Source: Pseudomonadota bacterium (GTDB lineage: Bacteria; Pseudomonadota; Gammaproteobacteria; Burkholderiales; Rhodocyclaceae). Taken from it: 64,000 bases of DNA. How positions within the stretch are numbered: position 1 is the first letter of the stretch; each line of letters starts with the position of its first letter. The stretch spans positions 310,001 to 374,000 of the forward strand of contig JAFEDH010000004.1 in the NCBI GenBank assembly GCA_018241695.1, written 5' to 3'. Positions 57,529 through 64,000 of this stretch are shown in pieces. Below the pieces are notes generated by a model. It was not told the origin of the DNA. It was given only the letters and a program-made list of their open reading frames with translations, and did not search any database. Position numbers and translations under genes: made by a program.

Positions 57529-58385
57529 CGCTCCGTTTCCTGGCAGGCCCGGCCCGTGCCGCTGGCCTGCGTCAGATTGTCGGCCCATTCACGCAGGTGA
57601 CCGGCGACGGTTTCCCAGTCATGCTCCAGCATGATGCCGTGGCCGAGGCCGGGAAAGATCACCGGTTCCACGCCATAGCTGCGGGCGGTCATGACGGCCG
57701 TGGAGGCAGGCATCAGACGGTCGAATTCGGCGCCGGCCACCAGCAGGCGTTGCCCGATCTGGTCGGGACCTCCGAGATTTTCGACCACCTGGCGGGGTCT
57801 GGGCAGGTTGAACAGGCTCATGTCCCAGATGGCACGGTAGGACTCGGTCTGGGCCTGGCGCAGGAAGCGCTTCAGATCGGCGACATCGATGGGCTGGGCG
57901 AAGAGGGCTTCGCGGATGGCATCCAGCGAGCCACGTCCGCCGGCCATCAGCGTATTGAGTTCCTTGAGCAGGCTGGGGCGCGAGAAGAGCAGGCCGAAGG
58001 CGGCAGACATCAGGCCCTGGGGCGGTACGGTGCACAGCAGGGCGGCCCCCGGCGCGGTGGCATGCTCCAGGTATTTCTGCAGGACGAAGCCGCCCATCGA
58101 ATGACCGATCAGGAGCGGTGCTGTATCCAGTGACTCGATGGTTTGGGAGACATCCTCCACATAGTCGGCGATGGAGAGACTGTCGAAACGGCCCCGGTCC
58201 GAGCTTTTCCCGTGTCCTGAGAGGGAGAGGGCATAGGCATCGTAGCCCGCACGCGCGAAGTAGGGAAGAAAGTGATCTTCCCAGCACCAGGCACCGGTAA
58301 AGGCGCCATGGATGAAGAGCAGGGGCCGGTTCCGCACCGGACCCTGGGCGGGATGGTGGAGTATTTCGAGACTGGCGGATGTCAA
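57525..58385 (-). CDS. Alpha/beta fold hydrolase
   Basis: The 286-residue product has a classic hydrolase triad: HG oxyanion in LLFIHGAFTGAW, nucleophile Ser96 in GHSMGG, an acid likely in AGAEFDRLMP, and the catalytic His in GLGHGIMLE. No signal peptide is present. It is translationally coupled to the DUF1840 gene downstream. It could act on esters or lactones or be a lysophospholipase-like enzyme; the substrate is unknown. Confidence 0.88.
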   Translation of the reverse strand: MTSASLEILHHPAQGPVRNRPLLFIHGAFTGAWCWEDHFLPYFARAGYDAYALSLSGHGKSSDRGRFDSLSIADYVEDVSQTIESLDTAPLLIGHSMGGFVLQKYLEHATAPGAALLCTVPPQGLMSAAFGLLFSRPSLLKELNTLMAGGRGSLDAIREALFAQPIDVADLKRFLRQAQTESYRAIWDMSLFNLPRPRQVVENLGGPDQIGQRLLVAGAEFDRLMPASTAVMTARSYGVEPVIFPGLGHGIMLEHDWETVAGHLREWADNLTQASGTGRACQETER

Positions 58386-58470
58386 GATGAACGCGATCTC
58401 ACGGGAACAGGCCGCATTTTACGCGGCGATCTCCCCGATGCCATACTCCACCGGCTGCAAGGATCATGGC

Positions 58471-58677
58471 TTAAATCCCCTTTTTGCGCCGCGAGGTGAC
58501 ACTCTCGCCGCCAATCCCCCAGTTGTCGGTATCCACTTCGTCGATCACCACCACGGTCGTGGCCGGGTTCTTGCCCAGCACGTCGCGCAGGAGTTCGGTG
58601 GCACCCTGAATCAGGCGAGCCTTTTGTGCAGGGCTGACATTGCCTTCGCGGGTGATCTTGATGTTGACGTAGGGCAT
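58471..58677 (-). CDS. 4-oxalocrotonate tautomerase-like protein
   Basis: The 68-residue product begins MPYVNIKITREGNVSP, so removal of Met exposes the catalytic Pro1 of the tautomerase superfamily. The pattern KARLIQGATELLRDVLGK and VVVIDEVDTDNWGIGG is normal. It would isomerise unsaturated keto acids, as in aromatic meta-cleavage, but no such pathway is adjacent. It is too small to be found without accepting short frames, and it lies 10 bases after cca on the same strand. Confidence 0.88.
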   Translation of the reverse strand: MPYVNIKITREGNVSPAQKARLIQGATELLRDVLGKNPATTVVVIDEVDTDNWGIGGESVTSRRKKGI

Positions 58678-58687
58678 GGGCGAACTT

Positions 58688-59908
58688 TCAGGATTGTTTG
58701 TCGAGCCGGGCGGCGACGGCGATGACCCGGGCGTGGTGCACGGCATCCGCGATTCGTGCCGGATCGTCGCAGCTGCGGGCGATGTCGCCGGCGTCCACGG
58801 TGCGGATGGTTTCCAGTGCTTCACGCCAGATACCGGCCTGGGAATAGGATTTGTTTTCCCAGCCCAGCCGCCCCCGGTAATCGGCTTCGCAGGCGGTCAG
58901 CACCTGATCGAAACGCCCGGGCCGGCGCAGGGCGTCGCAACGTTCCAGAAGGCGCACCACGGTGCCGGCACGCAGTTCGGCCACGCGGTGAATGTCGCCA
59001 TGGTAGCGGGCCGTGAGCAGGGCGGTGTCGCGGCATTCGGCCGGTACCCGCAGCCGTGCGCAGAGCGGCATGATCAGGTCCACGCTGCGCTGCTCGTGAC
59101 CGATGTGGCGCGGCAGCACGGAGTCGGGCGTATTGCCCTTGCCCAGATCGTGGGTGAGCGCGGCGAAGCGTGCGGGGAGCGGCGCCGCAAGGTGGGCACT
59201 CATGTCCATCACCATCATCATGTGCACCCCGGTATCCACCTCGGGGTGGTATTCGGCCCGCTGCGGAACGCCCCAGAGGCAGTCGAGTTCGGGCAGCAGG
59301 CGGGCCAGGGCGCCACAGTCGCGCAACACCTCGAACATGCGCGCGGGGCGGGTTTCCATCAGTCCTCGTGCCAGTTCCTGCCAGACCCGTTCCGGCACCA
59401 GGGCGTCGATCTCGCCGTCATCCACCATCCGCACCATCAATGCACGGGTTTCCGGGGCCACTGAAAAATCGGCGAAGCGGGCGGCGAAGCGGGCCAGCCG
59501 CAGAATCCGCACCGGGTCCTCGGCAAAGGCGGGGGAAACATGACGCAGCACCCGGGCGGCGAGATCGGCGCGGCCACCGTGCGGATCGACCAGGTCACCG
59601 GCATGGCTGCGGGCGATGGCGTTGATGGTGAGATCGCGGCGGACCAGGTCCTGTTCCAGGGTGACCTCGGGCGCGGTGTGGAAGATGAATCCATCGTAGC
59701 CCGGCGCGGTTTTGCGCTCGGTACGGGCGAGGGCGTATTCCTCCCGTGTTTCAGGATGAAGGAAGACGGGGAAATCGCGACCGACGGGCTTGAAGCCCCG
59801 CGCCACCATCATTTCCGGCGTGGCGCCGACGACCACCCAGTCGCGATCCTGTACCGGCCGGCCCAGCAGTTCATCACGTACGGCACCGCCGACGATATAG
59901 GTTTCCAT
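58688..59908 (-). CDS. cca: CCA tRNA nucleotidyltransferase with HD domain
   Basis: The 406-residue product adds or repairs the 3-prime CCA of tRNA. The N-terminal nucleotidyltransferase motif is GGAVRDELLG, with the metal-binding Asp21 and Asp23 in DRDW. RRDLTINAIA and the ERVWQEL region follow. A C-terminal HD phosphohydrolase motif (ALTHDLGKG) places it in the long Cca group with added phosphohydrolase activity. The tautomerase gene follows closely and slt lies 97 bases upstream. Confidence 0.94.
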   Translation of the reverse strand: METYIVGGAVRDELLGRPVQDRDWVVVGATPEMMVARGFKPVGRDFPVFLHPETREEYALARTERKTAPGYDGFIFHTAPEVTLEQDLVRRDLTINAIARSHAGDLVDPHGGRADLAARVLRHVSPAFAEDPVRILRLARFAARFADFSVAPETRALMVRMVDDGEIDALVPERVWQELARGLMETRPARMFEVLRDCGALARLLPELDCLWGVPQRAEYHPEVDTGVHMMMVMDMSAHLAAPLPARFAALTHDLGKGNTPDSVLPRHIGHEQRSVDLIMPLCARLRVPAECRDTALLTARYHGDIHRVAELRAGTVVRLLERCDALRRPGRFDQVLTACEADYRGRLGWENKSYSQAGIWREALETIRTVDAGDIARSCDDPARIADAVHHARVIAVAARLDKQS

Positions 59909-60005
59909 TGTGCGGTCGCCGGGCGTTATCGGGGCGTGCGCTGCGCCGGTGAGAAAAACCTTGCACTCCCCCGAAAGTCCGGATTGCCGATGCAGCGTGG
60001 CCGGC

Positions 60006-61967
60006 TCATGGCAGTTCGTCCGTGACGATCGCCCCGCCCCGGGGCGGAATCACGCCCAGACGCGCCTTGAGGGACTGAGGCTTGTTCTGGAACAGGGTGG
60101 CGTAATACACCGAATTGCTCATCACCTTTTTCACATAGTCGCGGGTTTCGCCAAAGGGAATGGTCTCGGCATAGATGGCGCCTTCCAGCGGCACGTCGGC
60201 GCGCCAGCGCTGGGCGCGTCCCGGCCCGGCGTTGTAGGCGGCGCAGGCGAGAACGGGTTGATTGTCGAGACGGTCGAGCACCATCTTGAGATAGCTGGTG
60301 CCGAGTTTCACGTTGGTATCGGTATCGGCCACCTTGCCTGGATGGTAATCCGTCAGGCCGATCTTGCGCGCGACCCACTTGGCGGTGGCCGGCATCAGCT
60401 GCATCAGGCCCTTGGCGCCGACGCCGGATTTGGCCGCGGTGATGAAACGGCTTTCCTGGCGCATGAGGCCGTAGACCCAGCCATCGTCCAGCGCCAGTTC
60501 CTGGGCCTGGGGGGAGACCTGATCACGGAAGGGGGCCAGGTAGCGCAATTCGAAATCGTGCTGGGTCACGGTGCGTTCGGCGGCGTAGATGGCACGGTCG
60601 TAAATATCGTTGCGGCGCGCGATTTCGGCGGCCGCCAGCAGTTGCCGGTCGGGCATGCCGCGCAGGGTCCAGTTCCATTCCCGCACGCCCTCGGTACGCA
60701 GATCGAGACGGAAAAGGGCGAGGGCGCGCTGCACGCCGGGCAGGGCCGCGATCTGCGCGAGCTCGTCTGTGGTCGGCGGCGCAGCGCGGGGTGGCACGGT
60801 GATGGGGCGGCCCAGCTCGTCGTCGGCCAGATTGCCGTAAAAGCTGGGCAGGGTCGCGATCCGCTGATACAGACGCTGGGCGTCCTCACGCTTGCCCTGG
60901 GCCGCCAGCGCCCGGGCCTGCCAGTAGGTCCAGCCGGGCTGGCTGGCGAGCCGGGCCGGCATCTGCTCCACCGCCTTGCGCACGCGGGGCCAGTCGCGGC
61001 CACGCAGGGCGGCACGTACCCGCCAGGCCATCTGGTCGTCGGACAGCCGGGCCTCCTGGGCCAGGTCGAACCAGTCGCTGGCGGAGGCCATGTGGCGCTT
61101 GGCCGCCAGCAGGGCCAGCTGGCCCCAGGCGTAGGCCTGCTCGTCCCCGCTGAGGCGGGACTCGATCCGGCGCAGGTGCACGGCGCCGTCCTGCGGGTCC
61201 TGGCGCCCGAGGAGGGTGATGGCGTACAGCGCCAGTTCGTGTTCCAGGCGCGACGAATCGAAATGGGCGGGCAGTTTGTCCAGATGCCGCGCCGGTTTTT
61301 TCGCAATCGCCTCCAGGGTCCTGAGGCCGGGGATCTGCCGGTCGGGCAGGTACGCCGCGGCGGCAATGGCAGCCTTGGGCTTGCCCGCGTCGAGCAGACG
61401 CCGCACCCGGTCCCAGACATCGTCGGCGGACAGGCGCCGCTCGCTGACCAGGCGGTCCATCAGGGGGGTGCAGGCGTCCGGCAGATCGCCGGTGGCAAAC
61501 CAGGCGGCACGGGCTTCGTCGAGCACGCTGCGATCCTGGCTGCGGGCCAGGCGCGATTGCCATGCATAGCAGGTGAGTTCCTGATCAGGCTGGATCAGAC
61601 CCGGGAACTCCTCTTCAAAGGTGCTCCAGCGACCCTGCCGGCCGAGGAGACGCAGCCAGTCACCGCGCAGCTTTTCGGCGAGATAGCTGCCCTTTTCACG
61701 GGCCAGGAAGGCGCGTACCCCGGGTTCGTCGTCCTTCATGCGCAGGCTCAGATCCCAGTAATCGACCCAGGGCTTGAGAACATGGTTGGCGAGTGCTCCG
61801 GACAGGCGGGCAAGACGGGGCGCCTCTCCCACCCGGAAGGCCTCGCGGGCGGCGAGGAACGCATCGTCTCCCTCCGCCGCGACCGACAGGGGAGGTGCGA
61901 TCAGCAGCGACAGCAGCAGAAGGATGGAGCGCAGGGGAAACCGCGGCTTCGTCGTATAGTGAGACAT
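60006..61967 (-). CDS. slt: Soluble lytic murein transglycosylase
   Basis: The 653-residue product has a signal peptide (residues about 12-31, ending SVAA), then a long alpha-superhelical U/L domain of about 430 residues typical of Slt70. A C-terminal transglycosylase domain holds the catalytic Glu505 in RQESRF, followed by GAKGLMQLMPATAKW and AAYNAGPGRA. It cleaves peptidoglycan glycan chains in the periplasm, leaving 1,6-anhydro ends. It is divergent from the cyclo-ligase gene by 24 bases. Confidence 0.94.
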   Translation of the reverse strand: MSHYTTKPRFPLRSILLLLSLLIAPPLSVAAEGDDAFLAAREAFRVGEAPRLARLSGALANHVLKPWVDYWDLSLRMKDDEPGVRAFLAREKGSYLAEKLRGDWLRLLGRQGRWSTFEEEFPGLIQPDQELTCYAWQSRLARSQDRSVLDEARAAWFATGDLPDACTPLMDRLVSERRLSADDVWDRVRRLLDAGKPKAAIAAAAYLPDRQIPGLRTLEAIAKKPARHLDKLPAHFDSSRLEHELALYAITLLGRQDPQDGAVHLRRIESRLSGDEQAYAWGQLALLAAKRHMASASDWFDLAQEARLSDDQMAWRVRAALRGRDWPRVRKAVEQMPARLASQPGWTYWQARALAAQGKREDAQRLYQRIATLPSFYGNLADDELGRPITVPPRAAPPTTDELAQIAALPGVQRALALFRLDLRTEGVREWNWTLRGMPDRQLLAAAEIARRNDIYDRAIYAAERTVTQHDFELRYLAPFRDQVSPQAQELALDDGWVYGLMRQESRFITAAKSGVGAKGLMQLMPATAKWVARKIGLTDYHPGKVADTDTNVKLGTSYLKMVLDRLDNQPVLACAAYNAGPGRAQRWRADVPLEGAIYAETIPFGETRDYVKKVMSNSVYYATLFQNKPQSLKARLGVIPPRGGAIVTDELP

Positions 61968-61991
61968 GATCGAAATCTAGCACAGGCACGG

Positions 61992-62606
61992 ATGACATCC
62001 GACCCCGAGCACAAGGCGCAATCATTGCCAATTCCAGTCACGTCCCGCGATGGATTGAGACGTGCCTGTCTGGCCCGGCGCGAGGCGCTGGCGGGTACCC
62101 GGCGGGCGGTCCTGGAGGCCGCCATCACGCAGCACCTGCAACAGGTTTTTGCCGAACATCCACCGGGGGTTCTGGCCTTTTGCTGGCCGATCCGCGGTGA
62201 ATTCGATGCGCGCCCCCTGATGCAGGCATTGCGTGCGGGCGGCTGGCAGACCTGCCTGCCCTGGGTGGAGACCCTTCATGCCCCGATGAGGTTCCGGGCC
62301 TGGTCGCCCGGGGTCGAGATGATGGCCGACCGCCACGGCATTCCCTACCCGGCCGGCGGTCCCTGCCTGGTGCCGGACGTGATACTCCTGCCCCTGGTGG
62401 CGTTCGATCCCGACAACTACCGGCTCGGCTATGGCGGCGGCTATTTCGACCGTACTCTGGTGGCCCTCGATCCCCCGCCCCTGACGGTCGGTGCCGGATT
62501 CGAATTGTCCCGTGTGGCCACCATCGGGCCGAAATCCCACGATATTCCTCTCGATCTGATCGTCACGGAACAGGGTATCTTCCCGCCACGGCATTCCTTC
62601 CCCTGA
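61992..62606 (+). CDS. fau: 5-formyltetrahydrofolate cyclo-ligase
   Basis: The 204-residue product has the MTHFS pattern: an N-terminal RRACLARREAL helix, a middle CWPIRGEFDARPLM, and the C-terminal LPLVAFDPDNYRLGYGGGYFDRTL loop that binds substrate. It converts 5-formyl-THF to 5,10-methenyl-THF with ATP, feeding one-carbon units that MetH also uses. The start is an ATG shortly after a short divergent gap. The PAS-GGDEF gene begins 3 bases after its stop. The gene is also known as ygfA. Confidence 0.92.
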   Translation: MTSDPEHKAQSLPIPVTSRDGLRRACLARREALAGTRRAVLEAAITQHLQQVFAEHPPGVLAFCWPIRGEFDARPLMQALRAGGWQTCLPWVETLHAPMRFRAWSPGVEMMADRHGIPYPAGGPCLVPDVILLPLVAFDPDNYRLGYGGGYFDRTLVALDPPPLTVGAGFELSRVATIGPKSHDIPLDLIVTEQGIFPPRHSFP

Positions 62607-62609
62607 GCC

Positions 62610-64000
62610 ATGGAAGACATCCAGCGCTGTACCGAGCTTTGTGCGGCCATTCTCAACGAGCCCGATGACCGTCTCGTGGAATCCGTGTCGGCGATCACGG
62701 CGGCCTTTCTGGATGGGGCCGAGGGGGGCTATTTCCCGGCAGATACCGAGGTGCCCGGGCACCTGACCCTGCGTGTGGCTCCGGGCAACGATCCGGAAAC
62801 CTTTGGCTGGCTGGCCTTTACCGATACACCACAGCGCGCACGCCGGCTCGAAGCCCTGGCGCGCCTGGTGGCCGACATGCTGCGTCAGCGGGTGGGGCGC
62901 CAGCGCCAGGAACAGATGATCGAACAGATTCATGACTCGATCATCGCCATGGATCTGACGGGTTTCATCACCGACTGGAATGCGGGCGCCGAGCGGCTTT
63001 TCGGCTATACGGCGGAAGAGGCCATCGGTCGCAACGTGCTCTTTCTCTATGCCGACGAGGATGAGGACGATGGCCTGTTGCAGGATCATTTTCTCGATCA
63101 TGGTGGCCGCGAGATAGAGGTACGGCGCCGGCGCAAGTCGGGAGAGGTGTTCTGGGCCAGCCTCTCGCTTTCCCTGGTGCGGGACAAGCGCGGCTTTCCC
63201 ATGGGCCTGATCGGATATCTCGTTGACATCACGCCGCGCATCGAAGCCGAGCAGCGCCTGCATCTTCACGCCAGCATTTTCGACAGCAGCGAGGAGGGCA
63301 TCATGATCACCGATGCCCAGGAACACATTGTTTCCGTAAACCCGGCCTTTTGCCGCATCACCGGCTTTATCGCCGCAGAGGTGTTGGGTCGTCCGTTGAG
63401 CACGTTCCATTCGGGACGATATGACGCACCCTTCTACGAGGAAATGTGGGCGGCGATCCATGCCACGGGCCGCTGGCAGGGCGAGGTGTGGGGCCGGCGC
63501 AAGAGTGGCGAGGAATTTCCCCAATGGGCCTCGATCAGCGCCGTGCGGGATTCCCAGGGGGCGGTGAAGCACTATTTCTCGATCTTTTCCGACATCACCG
63601 ATCGCAAACGCAACGAGGAGCAGATCCATCACCTCGCCTACTACGATACGCTCACCACATTGCCCAATCGTGCCCATCTGCTGCGGCTGGTCGGGCAGGC
63701 GCTGGCAGCGGCCCAGCGCAATCATGCCCGTGGCGCGATCCTGTTCGTGGATCTCAACCGTTTCAAGCCGATCAATGACACGCTGGGCCACGATGCCGGC
63801 GATCTGCTGCTGATCGAGATCGGGCGCCGATTCCGTGGAACCCTGCGTCAGTCCGATGTGGTGGCCCGCATTGGTGGTGACGAATTTGTCGTTGCATTGT
63901 TCGATGTGGTGCGCCACGACAATCCGGGCATCGTTGCCCAGAAGCTGCTGACGGTGCTGGATCTGCCCTTCACTATAGAGGGGCACGAACTGCGCGTCGG
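62610..64000 (+). CDS. PAS-PAS-GGDEF diguanylate cyclase (partial, C-terminus beyond window)
   Basis: The frame is open to the window end (463 codons seen). Residues 1-110 form a small N-terminal region without a membrane helix, possibly a degenerate GAF. Two PAS domains follow, near 112-215 (IIAMDLTGFITDWNAGAERL, FGYTAEEAIG) and 222-340 (IMITDAQEHIVSVNPAFCRI). A GGDEF domain follows, with LFVDLNRFKPINDTLGHDAG and the intact active site GGDEF near residue 422. It should make cyclic-di-GMP in the cytoplasm in response to a PAS signal. A following EAL domain is plausible but not visible. Its ATG is 3 bases after fau. Confidence 0.92.
   Translation, partial: MEDIQRCTELCAAILNEPDDRLVESVSAITAAFLDGAEGGYFPADTEVPGHLTLRVAPGNDPETFGWLAFTDTPQRARRLEALARLVADMLRQRVGRQRQEQMIEQIHDSIIAMDLTGFITDWNAGAERLFGYTAEEAIGRNVLFLYADEDEDDGLLQDHFLDHGGREIEVRRRRKSGEVFWASLSLSLVRDKRGFPMGLIGYLVDITPRIEAEQRLHLHASIFDSSEEGIMITDAQEHIVSVNPAFCRITGFIAAEVLGRPLSTFHSGRYDAPFYEEMWAAIHATGRWQGEVWGRRKSGEEFPQWASISAVRDSQGAVKHYFSIFSDITDRKRNEEQIHHLAYYDTLTTLPNRAHLLRLVGQALAAAQRNHARGAILFVDLNRFKPINDTLGHDAGDLLLIEIGRRFRGTLRQSDVVARIGGDEFVVALFDVVRHDNPGIVAQKLLTVLDLPFTIEGHELRV

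Noticed and set aside
62022..63986. 654-codon frame opposite fau and the PAS-GGDEF gene
   Set aside because: Antisense to two genes with clear domains; no domain of its own.

Overview
This is a GC-rich, densely coding stretch of a Gram-negative chromosome. Outer-membrane receptors, a type Vd-like patatin/barrel protein, Lgt, a HemJ-type membrane protein, Kup, an SAH riboswitch on metH and the gene styles (GTG starts, 4-base ATGA/GTGA overlaps) all point to a proteobacterium, most likely a betaproteobacterium. The combination of a propionyl-CoA to methylmalonyl-CoA operon, a cytochrome P450, several SDR dehydrogenases, esterases, a secreted arylsulfatase and TonB receptors would fit an organism that degrades hydrophobic or steroid-like carbon. 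That lifestyle is an inference; no single gene here proves it.

Layout. 1-6.5 kb: end of an unknown gene, a secreted arylsulfatase, a MOSC protein, a Rid-family protein, a small NTF2-like secreted protein, a stand-alone secreted FecR-domain protein and an SDR. 6.6-15.5 kb: a surface-signalling uptake locus with a FecI-type sigma factor and FecR anti-sigma, divergent from a TonB receptor, an MFS carrier and a second, STN-bearing paralogous TonB receptor. 15.5-24 kb: a VOC protein (possible methylmalonyl-CoA epimerase), lgt, kup, ilvD, a patatin fused to an outer-membrane barrel and a hydrolase. 24-30 kb: a small cytochrome c, a small Cys-rich periplasmic protein and a complete five-gene branched-chain amino-acid-type ABC transporter. 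30-35 kb: an esterase, a ferredoxin-type reductase, an epimerase, a HemJ-like protein and an RNA methyltransferase.

35-45 kb: the operon mcm-meaB-pccB-pccA, read leftward and ending in a clear terminator, with a divergent GntR/FadR-type regulator and AT-rich palindromes between them, then an SDR and a DHA2-type MFS pump. 45-46.6 kb: a visibly lower-GC insertion with a DUF4238 gene and an orphan short ORF, the only clearly foreign-looking part of the window. 46.6-50.1 kb: a P450 divergent from a secreted DUF1254/DUF1214 protein, with a TetR regulator and a palindrome between the divergent genes that looks like its operator.

50.2-57.1 kb: an SAH riboswitch behind a TATAAT box leads metH, and PACE efflux, LysE-type exporter, cupin and SelO genes follow so closely that they may share the transcript. 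57.2-64 kb: DUF1840, a hydrolase, a tautomerase, cca, a soluble lytic transglycosylase, 5-formyl-THF cyclo-ligase and the beginning of a PAS-PAS-GGDEF protein cut by the window edge. No tRNA, rRNA, CRISPR array or intact insertion sequence was found.
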